The notes: generated by a model not told the origin, from the letters alone. DNA of 64,000 nt from Chryseobacterium endalhagicum (GCF_016745235.1 NZ_JAELVM010000001.1:1997856-2061855); one strand, 5' to 3'; numbered from the stretch's first letter, positions 34,883 to 43,797 are shown. Made by a program: numbers and translations.

Positions 34883-34912
34883 TGTTAGATGATTTTCAAT
34901 ACAAATCTAACA
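34883..34912 (-). promoter_or_regulatory. Dyad over the DtxR-type gene's -7 element
   Basis: TGTTAGAT (34883-34890) and ATCTAACA (34905-34912) are perfect inverted copies 14 bases apart. On the minus strand, TAGATTTG (34902-34909) is an exact -7 element inside the dyad. This is a good candidate operator for the DtxR-family protein itself. Confidence 0.6.
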
Positions 34913-34965
34913 AAATATTATGTAAAATCCTCTCTTGTTATTTTAACTTTTTTTAATTTTACTGT

Positions 34966-35997
34966 ATGAAATTTTCATTTAGAAACGACTATTCAGAGGG
35001 ATGTCACCCGAATATTCTCCAGGCACTTGTAAAATATAATCTTGACCAGCAAGCTGGGTATGGTGAAGACGAATATTCTCTGCAGGCCAAAAAACTGATC
35101 AAAGAAAAAATTAAAAATCCGGAATCCGAAGTCTATCTTGTTTCCGGAGGTACCCAGGCTAATCTTATTGTCATCTCATCCATTTTAAGGCCTTATCAGT
35201 GTGCCATATCAGCAGCACCGGGGCATATTCTGAACAATGAAACGGGAGCTATTGAAGCCACAGGCCATAAGATTTTGAGTATTGAAACAGAAGACGGAAA
35301 ACTGAGACCGTCTGATATTATTCCTGTTCTTGAAGGCCACAGCAATGTTCCGCACCAGGTGATGCCAAAACTGGTCTATATTTCAAATTCTACAGAACTT
35401 GGGACGGTTTATCTGGCTGATGAACTGAAAGAACTTTCGGATTTCTGCCGTCAGAAAGGACTGTATCTGTTTATGGACGGAGCGAGGCTGGGACATGGCT
35501 TAACTTCTGAAATCAGTGATCTGACCCTGGAAAAAGTAGCAGAACTGACTGATATTTTTTACTTAGGCGGAACAAAGAACGGAGCTTTGATTGGAGAAGC
35601 TATTGTGATTAATAACAAAGACTTACAACCCGATTTTGCCTTTAATATCAAACAGAAAGGAGCATTATTAGCTAAAGGACGTCTTCTTGGAATCCAGTTT
35701 ATGGAGCTGATGACCAATGACCTGTATTTTGAACTGGCCAGACATGCCAATATTCAGGCGATGAAGATCAAGAATGCAATGAAGGAGAGGGGAGTACAGT
35801 TTCTGTCAGACACCTATACCAACCAGATTTTTCCAATCATAAGCAATGAACTCATTGAAATTCTGTCTGAAAAGTTTGAATTTTATGTGTGGAAGAAAAT
35901 GGATGAAAAATCTTCAGCCATTCGCCTCATAACCTCCTGGAATACGGGAGATGAAGCGGTAAATAATTTTATTTATACTATAAAAATGGAATTATAA
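34966..35997 (+). CDS. Threonine aldolase-like beta-eliminating lyase
   Basis: A 343-residue fold-type I PLP enzyme of the low-specificity threonine aldolase family. The N-terminal 'NDYSEGCHPNILQAL' segment, the 'LVSGGTQANL' segment, the 'FMDGARLGHGL' strand (PLP N1 Asp), and the Schiff-base Lys in GGTKNG (about 205-210) are all visible. It would split L-threonine or allo-threonine into glycine and acetaldehyde, or act on a related beta-hydroxy amino acid. It diverges from the DtxR-type regulator across an 85-base gap but is probably transcribed alone. Confidence 0.88.
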   Translation: MKFSFRNDYSEGCHPNILQALVKYNLDQQAGYGEDEYSLQAKKLIKEKIKNPESEVYLVSGGTQANLIVISSILRPYQCAISAAPGHILNNETGAIEATGHKILSIETEDGKLRPSDIIPVLEGHSNVPHQVMPKLVYISNSTELGTVYLADELKELSDFCRQKGLYLFMDGARLGHGLTSEISDLTLEKVAELTDIFYLGGTKNGALIGEAIVINNKDLQPDFAFNIKQKGALLAKGRLLGIQFMELMTNDLYFELARHANIQAMKIKNAMKERGVQFLSDTYTNQIFPIISNELIEILSEKFEFYVWKKMDEKSSAIRLITSWNTGDEAVNNFIYTIKMEL

Positions 35998-36034
35998 TGA
36001 ATAAAATTCTTTTTATTTTGAATAGTAAATATGA

Positions 36035-36067
36035 TTGATAATCCCTTCATTTGTTTTGTTATCTTTA
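36035..36067 (+). promoter_or_regulatory. Promoter of the polysaccharide lyase gene
   Basis: TTG at 36035-36037, 22 bases, then TATCTTTA at 36060-36067 (one mismatch). Transcription would begin near 36073, 13 bases before the ATG at 36086. This supports the chosen start. Confidence 0.45.
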
Positions 36068-36085
36068 CCGATAAACATAAAACAA

Positions 36086-38863
36086 ATGAATAGGACGAAA
36101 AAAAATACTCTTTTATTGTTGATTTTGTTAATTTACGGAATATCTGTAAACGGCCAAAATGGTGCAATAAATACATTGGCAGATAAATACAGGAATTGGC
36201 TTGTCGGAGAAAATGCAGATTATAACAATAATTTTGTGAATTTACGGTACACCAGTTTCAAAAATGCTGGTACGCAAGCCATGAACCTGCTGCAGTATGA
36301 CTTTGTAAATCCCGGAAATCTCTGGGATTTTGGAGCAGATGCGGATAAAAATGAATATTTCAATATTACTGAAAAATCCCTCATCCGTCTTGTTTACCTG
36401 TATAAAATAAAAGGTCCGGCTTCTTCACCCAATCCATATTATAACAATACTGCTTTAAAAGAAGATATTTTAAAGATTTTCAAATATATTGAGGATAAAG
36501 GAGTCTCTGCTTCTACTAATTTTGAGTATGAAATTCTAGCTGATAATGAAGAGGTGATCACAAGCCATCATGGTGTTGCACTGAGGTCTTCCGCTTATGC
36601 TTCCGCAATATTGCTTATGAAGGACGAATTGAAATCTGTTGGGAAATTTAGCCATCACATGGGAGCTCTTGATGGTATTACCACTTTTCTGTCACCCGGA
36701 TTTCCTCATTTTCACTTTACTTATCCTGGGTATAACAGTGATGTGATCAGGGCATCTTTGCAGCAAAGATTTTGTTATGTACTGGCCCAGGAAGATTCCG
36801 AAGTTTCCCGGGCAGGTAACATGGAACATCTGAAAAACTTTATTAACAATGCGCTGCTGGTGTCAAACGGATGGGCAGACGCCATAAAACCGGATTTCAT
36901 TACCTTTCATCACAGGGGAGCTTATTCCAATTCCTATGGAATAGATGCATTACATCAAGCATCCATTTTAAATATGATGCTTAAAGCTTCTCCATACGAA
37001 TTATCATCCATAGCTCAGCAAAATCTGAAAAAAGCTGTTATTAATTACAGAACCTTCAGTAAAGACTTCACCATGCCACGGGCTCTGGCCGGACGTTTTC
37101 CTTTTACAACTGCATCTTATAATATTTTAAGACCTGCGCTTGCTTATTTATATACTGCAGATCCTGTGGGGAATGAAGATGCGGGCAGGGAATTCGTAAG
37201 ATTATGGAATATATCTTCAGATGCCAATAACAGGCTGGTAAAGGAAAATACAGTCAGCATTAATCTTATACACTCTCTTGGAGGGATGCAGAATATGGCT
37301 GATATAACAGGAGCAGGCCTGATCCCTCTCACTGAAATCAATTCCGGACATTTTGGATTTCCATATGCTGGTCTCAGTGTTCATAGATTTAATGGCTGGC
37401 AAATAAGTGTAAAGGGGACCAGTAAGCATGTCTGGCATTTCGAAAACAGCATGAGCGAAAACAGGCTGGGAGCTTATACTTCTGCCGGTGCTACGGAAAT
37501 TCTTGCCCGGGGAAATTCTGTCATAACGAATGATGTGGCACAACTATATAATGGGTGGGACTGGAGCCATGTTCCAGGGACAACGGTTGCCAACGTTCCT
37601 TATAATATTCTTGCAGGTTACATCATGAGACAAATGAATGGTAAAAACTTTCTCGCTCATGCAAATCTGGATAAAGAGAAGGGGGTTTTTGCCATGGATT
37701 ATAAAGATTATAATTCCCAGACAGGAATGACGGCTCTTAAAAGTTACTTTTTCTATGGTGGCAAAATTCTGTGCCTGGGCTCTGATATTAAGGATACGGG
37801 TGGCAGCTATCCTGTTCATACCACTTTGTTTCAGACGCTTATTCCCAACACAGCCAATACTTCTTTGATTAATGGAAATCCTGTTTCGGGCAATAATCAT
37901 ACTTTTAGTGCAAATGGAGGTGGATTATGGGCTACGGATTCAGACGGCAATGGATATGTCGTACCTTCCAGCAGCTACAACAGCTATCCGATAACCATCA
38001 AAAGAAGCACTCAAACCTCCCCAGACCAAGCCAATAACGGTAGTACAACAGGTGATTTCAGCATGGCTTTCATTGATCATGGAACAGCGCCTGTATCTTC
38101 ATCCTATCAATATGCCATTCAGTTACAAGGAGGATCTGCCACAGAAGATTTACTGAATAATTTTAATGCCTATTTCTCTGTTTTGCAGCAAAATACCCAG
38201 GCGCATGTAGCAAGCTATGTTCCAGAATCTATTTATAATTATGTGATTTGGGATGCGACGGCTATTTTTAATTACGATGTATTGGAGAAGGCAGACAAAC
38301 CGGCTGTGGTTATTACTCAGAAAACCAATAACAATAAAAAACTGAAAGTGAGCCTTACCAATCCTAATCTGGGTTTGCTGGCCAATAATGAAGCCTATAC
38401 ATGGGGACAGATAAGTGGTACGGCTTCCAGGCTGCACAGGGTTGCTCAAAATGAAATAGTAACCATCAGGCTGAAAGGTCTCTGGGAAATTGATCTTCCA
38501 AATCCAAATGTAAGCTTACAGATTTCCGGAGGTTCTACTGAAGTTTTATTTACTACTAAAAATGGCTTTACAGAGCAGATTTTACTGAAACAAGTACAGA
38601 CATTGTCCTTGCCATCAGTATCAAAACGAAACCTTTATAAAGTGTATCCAAATCCTGCCACAGATGTGGTTAATATTATTGCGGATAGCAAAATAACTTT
38701 ACCGGAAAACATCCGTATTTATAATAATGCAGGACATTTTGTAGAAAAAGGAATGAGCATCAAAATTACCGGAAACAAAATTTCGGTTAATCTTAAAAAT
38801 TTACCTGAAGGTCTTTATTTTATACATATTGGTGATGAATCTTTTAAAATTTTGAAAAAATAA
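36086..38863 (+). CDS. Secreted polysaccharide lyase family 8 (hyaluronate/chondroitin lyase-like)
   Basis: A 925-residue exported protein. The signal peptide covers residues 1 to about 24 (ending NGQ). An alpha/alpha toroid occupies about 30-370; it carries HHRGAYSNSYG at 275-285, in which a His and a Tyr nine residues apart match the catalytic pair of bacterial hyaluronate lyases. A beta-sandwich region follows to about 840, and the last 80 residues form a T9SS type A sorting domain (YPNPATD... LPEGLYFIHIGDE). It should split hyaluronan or chondroitin by beta-elimination at the cell surface or outside. The upstream in-frame ATG at 36035 overlaps the promoter and was rejected. It is monocistronic. 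Confidence 0.93.
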   Translation: MNRTKKNTLLLLILLIYGISVNGQNGAINTLADKYRNWLVGENADYNNNFVNLRYTSFKNAGTQAMNLLQYDFVNPGNLWDFGADADKNEYFNITEKSLIRLVYLYKIKGPASSPNPYYNNTALKEDILKIFKYIEDKGVSASTNFEYEILADNEEVITSHHGVALRSSAYASAILLMKDELKSVGKFSHHMGALDGITTFLSPGFPHFHFTYPGYNSDVIRASLQQRFCYVLAQEDSEVSRAGNMEHLKNFINNALLVSNGWADAIKPDFITFHHRGAYSNSYGIDALHQASILNMMLKASPYELSSIAQQNLKKAVINYRTFSKDFTMPRALAGRFPFTTASYNILRPALAYLYTADPVGNEDAGREFVRLWNISSDANNRLVKENTVSINLIHSLGGMQNMADITGAGLIPLTEINSGHFGFPYAGLSVHRFNGWQISVKGTSKHVWHFENSMSENRLGAYTSAGATEILARGNSVITNDVAQLYNGWDWSHVPGTTVANVPYNILAGYIMRQMNGKNFLAHANLDKEKGVFAMDYKDYNSQTGMTALKSYFFYGGKILCLGSDIKDTGGSYPVHTTLFQTLIPNTANTSLINGNPVSGNNHTFSANGGGLWATDSDGNGYVVPSSSYNSYPITIKRSTQTSPDQANNGSTTGDFSMAFIDHGTAPVSSSYQYAIQLQGGSATEDLLNNFNAYFSVLQQNTQAHVASYVPESIYNYVIWDATAIFNYDVLEKADKPAVVITQKTNNNKKLKVSLTNPNLGLLANNEAYTWGQISGTASRLHRVAQNEIVTIRLKGLWEIDLPNPNVSLQISGGSTEVLFTTKNGFTEQILLKQVQTLSLPSVSKRNLYKVYPNPATDVVNIIADSKITLPENIRIYNNAGHFVEKGMSIKITGNKISVNLKNLPEGLYFIHIGDESFKILKK

Positions 38864-38875
38864 ATCATAGAAATT

Positions 38876-38912
38876 AAAAAGGTGGCTGAGAAAACTCTAA
38901 GCCACCTTTTTT
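38876..38912. terminator. Bidirectional terminator
   Basis: AAAAAGGTGGCT and AGCCACCTTTTTT form a 12-bp stem between the lyase gene and the convergent small gene that ends at 38914. Confidence 0.92.
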
Positions 38913-38913
38913 A

Positions 38914-39237
38914 TTATTTTTGTTCAGAAAGGATTTTCTTAATTCCCTCAATAACTTCATTCTCAAACTGTTTTACTTTCTGTTTTTTCATCATCATATA
39001 AATGCCGATCGGAAAACAGAAAATAAGGTAGAGAACTGCGGAATCCAGACATGTTTCCGTGCTTAGTTTTCCTATTTCAGGATTGGTATTGAGTTTCACG
39101 TTTCCTGTTAAGGTGAAGCCGCTGGTTCTTACCTGAAGTGCTCCGAAGCCTGTCTGAATTTTATATTGAGGAAAAGTCTTCTTTAAACCTTCTACCAATT
39201 CGTTTTTTGAAAACGGCTGAAATTGAAAATGCTGCAT
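38914..39237 (-). CDS. Small membrane-associated protein of unknown function
   Basis: A 107-residue protein. Residues 1-60 form an alpha/beta-like domain with 'PQYKIQTGFGALQVRTSGFT', a hydrophobic helix lies at about 67-82 (VLYLIFCFPIGIYMMM), and the tail is a charged helix. No signal peptide is present. The shape suggests a membrane-anchored cytoplasmic domain. It is not recognised as a known family. It stands alone, convergent with the lyase. Confidence 0.65.
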   Translation of the reverse strand: MQHFQFQPFSKNELVEGLKKTFPQYKIQTGFGALQVRTSGFTLTGNVKLNTNPEIGKLSTETCLDSAVLYLIFCFPIGIYMMMKKQKVKQFENEVIEGIKKILSEQK

Positions 39238-39391
39238 AATAAGTATTTTATTGTTGTATCAAATTGAGACATTACAATAGCAAAAATCATGCAGAGTATT
39301 TCAAATATGGGAGAAATAATGTTTTTTCATTGCTTTAACCGGAATTCAGGCTAAAAAAATAAGAAGCTATTGATTGAACATTGTTAAGATA

Positions 39392-39424
39392 ATCCTTGTC
39401 AAGATTCTAAATCTTGACAAGGAT
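39392..39424. repeat. Perfect 15-bp palindromic hairpin
   Basis: ATCCTTGTCAAGATT (39392-39406) and its exact reverse complement (39410-39424) are separated by CTA. There is no T run on either side, so it is not a standard terminator. It lies 16 bases past the stop codon of the minus-strand lipoprotein gene and could still stop transcription or protect the transcript's 3' end. Confidence 0.85.
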
Positions 39425-39439
39425 AAATAAAGAGTTCGT

Positions 39440-39940
39440 TTATTTTAAAGCTTTGGCAACTGCTTTACAGTCTGCAGATTCCAGTTTCTGTCCGTCTTTG
39501 TAGCTGATCTTTTTCTCATCGGCATATTTGGACTGGCCGTCTTCCTCTTTGTGATCACCAATTCCTTCCGTTAAGGTATTATCCTTCTGAATAAAGAAAA
39601 TATCTCTTTTGCTTTTTGTTCCTTCAGATTGGAATTCATAGGTCAGTTTAAGGGTGTCGCCGGCTTTATAACCTGTAACATCGCCTTTTGAACTGTCCTT
39701 TTCATTGTTTTTATAGGCCAATTTTCCGGTAATGGTTCCAAGATTATCATCAATGGAAGCAAAAACACTGTCTTTACCGGTGACTCCCATGTAGCAGAAT
39801 GATTTTGGTCCTAATGTATCTACCACAGGTTCAGTCACAGCCGCTGTGTCGGTTTCTACCTTTGGAGCAGGTGTTTCCGTTTTTTTATTGCAATTTATAA
39901 GCAAAACCGATACTGAACCCAGTAAGATTAATTTTTTCAT
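39440..39940 (-). CDS. Lipoprotein of unknown function
   Basis: A 166-residue protein from the ATG at 39940; a TTG six bases earlier is in frame but unlikely. The lipobox (LINC at about 15-18) is followed by a Thr/Pro/Glu-rich linker and a beta-rich domain of about 110 residues with 'KSFCYMGVTGKDSVFASIDD' and 'LKLTYEFQSEGTKSKRDIFF' stretches. It has two Cys in the mature part (one in SFCYMG, one in SADCKAV near the C-terminus) that could pair. No family was recognised. It is a single gene with a strong palindrome beyond its stop codon. Confidence 0.75.
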   Translation of the reverse strand: MKKLILLGSVSVLLINCNKKTETPAPKVETDTAAVTEPVVDTLGPKSFCYMGVTGKDSVFASIDDNLGTITGKLAYKNNEKDSSKGDVTGYKAGDTLKLTYEFQSEGTKSKRDIFFIQKDNTLTEGIGDHKEEDGQSKYADEKKISYKDGQKLESADCKAVAKALK

Positions 39941-40109
39941 ACCCAATGTTGTTATATTAAATTCAAATTTCAGTGCACTAAAATAGCAATTGTATTTAAA
40001 TATGAAAGATAATTGATTATAAATATTGATTATTTAAAAAGGATGTAAGAATTTTTTTTAAATATGATGAATGATTTTCTTTGTTTAAATCAAAAAATGT
40101 TTACTTTTA

Positions 40110-40430
40110 TCACAACCAAGTAAATAACTCGTTTTGAGAAGAACTCTTAAACTTATTATCGCTTAGTATCAGTCTTACAACCACAGGCTGATCATTCTTC
40201 AGTTCGGATAATTCTATCTGAACCGGTTTTCATTTAATCCTATTATTTATCGTATTACCCTCTGTTATTTCAGTTTTTGAAGCTGAGATAGGAGGCTGGT
40301 TATTATTTGAACCTTTTAAAATGTTCAATTTTCAGGCTTGCTGTATCTTATTCCGGCATCTGCATCTGATCCTGTAATACGTGGATAATAGGTAAAACCC
40401 AACAAGAATATTAAGCGCGATTATAAGTAA
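40110..40430 (-). pseudogene. Possible decayed gene with in-frame TGA codons
   Basis: On the minus strand one frame stays open for about 107 codons except for TGA codons at 40332-40334 and 40230-40232; a third TGA at 40110-40112 would end it. The first part reads like a membrane segment with a basic end (LLIIALNILVGFYLLSTYY), the last like a soluble domain (PVQIELSELKNDQPVVVRLI). No start codon was found, and the upper end touches the DUF1062 gene start on the other strand. This may be a gene broken by C-to-T changes; chance is not excluded. Confidence 0.35.
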
Positions 40431-41056
40431 TGAGTATAGAATATAAATGGGAGGTAAAAGCGAAAAACTCGCCCCTTCTGAAAAAGAAATGCAGCCACTG
40501 TGACGGCAGCAGGTTTCAATGCAGTGATAAATTCAGGCTGAATGCCCAAAAGAAAAATATTGATATATGGTTAATTTACAGATGTGTAGAATGCAGCAGC
40601 CGGTATAATATGACCCTGTTTTCCCGGATCAGGACAGAGTCTATCAGTAAGGAACTGTTCAATAAAATGTCGGAGAACAATACTGAAACAGCATGGGAAT
40701 ATGCTTTTTCACACGAAATAAGACGAAAAAATAATGTGGAAGCAGATCTGAGCAGTGTTGAGTATGAGATTGAACATGAGGAGATTCCGGTAAAGGAAAT
40801 AATAAATTCTACTGATGAAGTGATAACATTTAAAATAAAATGTCCTTACGATTTTAATCTCAGGATATCGGCCATTATCAGAAAATGTCTGAGCCTTTCT
40901 TTGAGACAGTTAGATCAGTTCGTTGAAAATGAGGTCGTTTTTCTCAATGAAAAACCTTTACAGAAGAAGCATAAAGTGAGAAATGGAGACCGGGTTCAGA
41001 TCAACAGGCAGGATCTGATTGCTTTGTTTTTAGCTCAAAAAGAGGAAATCAATTGA
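40430..41056 (+). CDS. DUF1062 protein with zinc-binding and S4-like parts
   Basis: A 208-residue protein that spans the DUF1062 family. The N-terminus carries two CxxC pairs (CSHC at about 21-24 and CVEC at about 52-55), so a zinc ribbon is likely. The C-terminal 60 residues (SLRQLDQFVENEVVFLNEK and GDRVQIN) have the look of an S4-type RNA-binding domain. The family's role is unknown; nucleic-acid binding is inference from these parts. It begins right at the edge of the possible decayed gene on the opposite strand, and a terminator follows. Confidence 0.8.
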   Translation: MSIEYKWEVKAKNSPLLKKKCSHCDGSRFQCSDKFRLNAQKKNIDIWLIYRCVECSSRYNMTLFSRIRTESISKELFNKMSENNTETAWEYAFSHEIRRKNNVEADLSSVEYEIEHEEIPVKEIINSTDEVITFKIKCPYDFNLRISAIIRKCLSLSLRQLDQFVENEVVFLNEKPLQKKHKVRNGDRVQINRQDLIALFLAQKEEIN

Positions 41057-41081
41057 TCGATGTTTGAAATAATTAAACACA

Positions 41082-41109
41082 AAACCCACAAATTTCTGTT
41101 TGTGGGTTT
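41082..41109. terminator. Bidirectional terminator
   Basis: AAACCCACAAA (41082-41092) and TTTGTGGGTTT (41099-41109) pair perfectly around a 6-base loop, 25 bases after the DUF1062 stop codon and before the convergent ArsR-led run. Confidence 0.88.
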
Positions 41110-41196
41110 ATTTATCATTAAATCTCAGAAAAGACAGTTTAAATTTGAAGCCCGCATCACGAAACCCCGAAACTCGCACCGCGAATCCGAACCCCG

Positions 41197-41754
41197 TTAC
41201 ACCTTAAGCATTCCCCGAAATCCTCTTGCTGCATAATAAGAATCAGCTCCGTTGTGATACATAAAAACGGTATTGTATCTTCGGTCACAGAAAATAGCGC
41301 CTCCCAATTCCCGGATTTGAGCCGGAGTTTTTACCCAGCTTGATGTTTTAAGATCAAACTTTCCAAGTTCCTGAAGCTCGCGGTATTGTTCTTCGGTCAG
41401 CAGTTCTATTCCCATTTCGGCGGCTTTGTCGATGGCATTATTTTCAGGTTTATTGGCTTTTCTGGATTCCCAGGCCTGGTAATCGTAGCAAAGGCTTCTG
41501 CGTTTCGGGCTTTCGGGGGAACAGTCGAAGAAAATGTATTCATCTGTTTTTTTGTCGTAGCTTACCACATCGGGTTCGCCTTCTGTTTCTTCCATCTCGT
41601 TCAGGGCCCAGAGTTTTTCAGGAGCAGCTTCCAGTTTTGCCTGGATCTTTTCCCAGTTCAAACCCTTATGGCGATTCATATTTTTCTCAAAACGAAGTTG
41701 TAAAGCCTTTAAAAGTTCTGTACTTTGTTCAGTGGTTAATTTCTTTTTGCTCAT
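41197..41754 (-). CDS. DUF4256 protein
   Basis: A 185-residue soluble protein that matches DUF4256 over its full length. Typical stretches are 'LLKALQLRFEKNMNRHKGL' near the start, 'DEYIFFDCSPESPKRRSLCY' at about 71-90, and 'GGAIFCDRRYNTVFMYHNGA' near the C-terminus. No function is known for the family. It is the last gene of a five-gene minus-strand run that begins with an ArsR-type regulator (43795). Confidence 0.85.
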   Translation of the reverse strand: MSKKKLTTEQSTELLKALQLRFEKNMNRHKGLNWEKIQAKLEAAPEKLWALNEMEETEGEPDVVSYDKKTDEYIFFDCSPESPKRRSLCYDYQAWESRKANKPENNAIDKAAEMGIELLTEEQYRELQELGKFDLKTSSWVKTPAQIRELGGAIFCDRRYNTVFMYHNGADSYYAARGFRGMLKV

Positions 41755-41794
41755 ATCAAATTTTGTTTAATCGTTTTTGTCAGTGACTGGTTTC

Positions 41795-42196
41795 CTAATG
41801 ATTAATGACCGGTATTTTTCTGTCTGCAGGTCTGAAATACCATGAAATAAGGACTAAAACCAGCAATAATAAAGCCGGAAGAGTCCTTCCCAAAGTATCC
41901 CCAATAATGATGTGCGAGATCAGTGCACCCGACATGACGAAGAAAAATCCCGCATAGGCCCATTCTTTTAGCAGAGGGCGTTTGGGAATTAATACGGCGA
42001 TAACGCCAAGAATTTTCCAGACTCCGATCATGATCATCAGGTACGCAGGATACCCGAGATTGGTGAAATTGGCAAGCTCGTCTTTGTTCTTCATCAGCTG
42101 TACAATGGCTGTAGAAAACATTCCCAGCGCCATCCAGATCGTGAAGATCCAGTAAATGATCTTGTTTCTTTTTTGTGATTTGTTGTTTGTTTCCAT
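41795..42196 (-). CDS. DoxX-family membrane protein
   Basis: A 133-residue protein with four transmembrane helices and the DoxX-like pattern: 'GVWKILGVIAVLIPKRPLLK' in the middle and 'WAYAGFFFVMSGALISHIII' next. DoxX proteins are small membrane proteins tied in various bacteria to quinone or thiol redox chemistry and stress; the role here is unknown. It lies 17 bases after the YdeI-like gene, so the two are translated from one transcript. Confidence 0.82.
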   Translation of the reverse strand: METNNKSQKRNKIIYWIFTIWMALGMFSTAIVQLMKNKDELANFTNLGYPAYLMIMIGVWKILGVIAVLIPKRPLLKEWAYAGFFFVMSGALISHIIIGDTLGRTLPALLLLVLVLISWYFRPADRKIPVINH

Positions 42197-42213
42197 GAGT
42201 TTTGTTTTAAATA

Positions 42214-42792
42214 TTAATCATTCAGTCCTTTTCCGGTAAGGATCTGCGGGATGTATTTTTCAATTCTTGCTTCCCTGGTTTTGGGTTGTTTTGCAGAAGA
42301 AAAGTGGAGGAGATAAGCCCTTTGTCTTCCGGGTGTCAGTGCTTCAAAGGCTTCTTTTAATCCTGAACTTTCATCCAGCTTATTTTTAAACTCTTCCGGC
42401 ATTTCAAATTCCCGGGTTTCTTTCATCGGAACTTTTATACCTGATTTTTCTACTTCTAAGGCTTCATAAACATAGGTTTTGATCGCTTTTTCCAGATCCA
42501 CAATTTCTTTAAGAGCTGTAAAACGGATCTGGCGTGCGGCCTGAACATTTTCTGTCTGCTGGATCAGAATGTTGTGGGTGTCATTTAATAAAGCACCTTT
42601 AAAAAAGAGCAGGGCACAATATTCTTTAAATCCGTGGATGAGCACAATATTTCTGTCGTGATAGGTGTAGCATGGACAGCCCCATTTCACGTCCTCTTCA
42701 AGTCCGGTATCAAGAAGGATGGTTCTTAATTTTTCAAATTCTTCCTGCCATTGAGCAGCTTTATCAAAGAAAAAATCAGCTTTTGGATTCAT
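42214..42792 (-). CDS. YdeI/DUF1801-type protein
   Basis: A 192-residue soluble protein. The N-terminal two-thirds fit DUF1801 (WQEEFEKLRTILLDTGLEED, YHDRNIVLIHGFKEYCALLF), and the C-terminal part is the YdeI-type helical region 'LDESSGLKEAFEALTPGRQR' with 'SAKQPKTREARIEKYIPQIL'. The ATG at 42792 was chosen; the open frame continues 41 codons upstream through a repeat-like spacer and these residues have no family match. The domain may bind peptides or acidic ligands, but no function is proven. It is part of the ArsR-led run, placed between the SRPBCC and DoxX genes. Confidence 0.82.
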   Translation of the reverse strand: MNPKADFFFDKAAQWQEEFEKLRTILLDTGLEEDVKWGCPCYTYHDRNIVLIHGFKEYCALLFFKGALLNDTHNILIQQTENVQAARQIRFTALKEIVDLEKAIKTYVYEALEVEKSGIKVPMKETREFEMPEEFKNKLDESSGLKEAFEALTPGRQRAYLLHFSSAKQPKTREARIEKYIPQILTGKGLND

Positions 42793-42921
42793 GTTTTTAA
42801 ATTTAAGAGTGAGTGGATGGGTAAGGGGTTGGAGGGTATTAGAGTAGGAGTGTTGCGGGGTTCGGGTTAAGTGATCTTGGGAATAATTTGAGTGATCCAC
42901 GGACCTACCACCCATGATCTG

Positions 42922-43386
42922 CTACCTGCTCCCTAACAACTCCTGTAAACGGTTATGAGCCATATTAATTCCCTGTGCAAATGGCATTTTCAGATGCTGG
43001 TCTCTAAAGTCTACAGATTTATAAATGGTTTGAATGGTGATTTTGCTGGTGGTATCCGTTAATTTTTCAAACTCTAAAAATTCGAACTGGACGGGGAAAG
43101 GCGTATTTTCCATCTGGAAAGTCCTGGTGATTTTTTGTTCAGGGATAATGTCATGGATGGTTCCATTGGCACTGAAAACGACGTCTCCATGCGGGTTTAA
43201 TGTTTCAAAACGATAGCTTCCGTGTGGCTTATTTTCAAATTTTGTCACTTTTGTGCCCATCCATTGCTCGAAAAGCTCAGCTTCTGTATATGCTTTAAAA
43301 AGCAGTTCTACAGGAAGATCAAATTCTCTGGTAATGAATATTTCCTGTTTGCCGTCTTCGGCGTGGATTTTTGTTTTGAGTTCCAT
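42922..43386 (-). CDS. SRPBCC (AHSA1-like) domain protein
   Basis: A 154-residue protein of the START/Bet v 1-like superfamily, AHSA1 group. The N-terminal 'FDLPVELLFKAYTEAELFEQWMG' pattern, the 'EIIPEQKITRTFQ'-like centre and the C-terminal helix 'DQHLKMPFAQGINMAHNRLQEL' are typical. These folds bind hydrophobic ligands in a cavity. ArsR-SRPBCC gene pairs are very common in bacteria. Here the regulator lies 76 bases upstream and controls the run, so the protein is part of an induced response whose signal is not known. Confidence 0.88.
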   Translation of the reverse strand: MELKTKIHAEDGKQEIFITREFDLPVELLFKAYTEAELFEQWMGTKVTKFENKPHGSYRFETLNPHGDVVFSANGTIHDIIPEQKITRTFQMENTPFPVQFEFLEFEKLTDTTSKITIQTIYKSVDFRDQHLKMPFAQGINMAHNRLQELLGSR

Positions 43387-43462
43387 ATTTTGAGTTTGAG
43401 GGTTTGTGTGTTTGAGAGTGGAAGAGTGTAAGGATAGATGGTAAAATATTACTTATTGCCCA

Positions 43463-43795
43463 TTACTCATTACTTATCTTTTTCTGATAGGCTTTCATTA
43501 CACTTTCCAGCTTATTGAACCGATCGTCCCACATTTGCCGGAAGGGTTCTATAAAATCAGCTATTTCTTTCATTTTATTGGGATTAAGGTGATAGATAAT
43601 TTCGCGGCCATTCTGTTCAGATCTTAAGAGTTCGCATTCTGTAAGGATCTGAATATGCTTGGAAACGGTAGGTCTTGCGGTATCGAAATTCGAAGCTATG
43701 GCCCCGGCCGTCATAGATTGTGCGGCCACCAGCATCAGGATAGATCTTCTGGTAGGGTCTGCTATAGCCTGAAATACATCTCTTCTTAAATTCAT
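43463..43795 (-). CDS. ArsR-family transcriptional repressor
   Basis: A 110-residue winged helix-turn-helix protein. The stretch '[20 protein letters not shown]' opens the fold, and the recognition helix is in '[20 protein letters not shown]'. There is no Cys-x-Cys or other clear metal site, so it belongs to the non-metal branch that is usually paired with SRPBCC proteins. It should repress its own five-gene run. The promoter carries two copies of AGTTATTTGACTAC, one at each side of the -7 element, which is the expected operator arrangement. The start ATG at 43795 lies 13 bases after the predicted transcript start. Confidence 0.9.
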   Translation of the reverse strand: MNLRRDVFQAIADPTRRSILMLVAAQSMTAGAIASNFDTARPTVSKHIQILTECELLRSEQNGREIIYHLNPNKMKEIADFIEPFRQMWDDRFNKLESVMKAYQKKISNE

Positions 43796-43797
43796 TG

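Noticed and set aside
39392..39424. 15-bp palindrome as a standard intrinsic terminator
   Set aside because: No T run follows on either strand, so it was listed as a repeat.
42793..42915. 41-codon extension of the YdeI-like gene
   Set aside because: The extension is low-complexity spacer DNA and has no family match; the ATG at 42792 matches the domain start.
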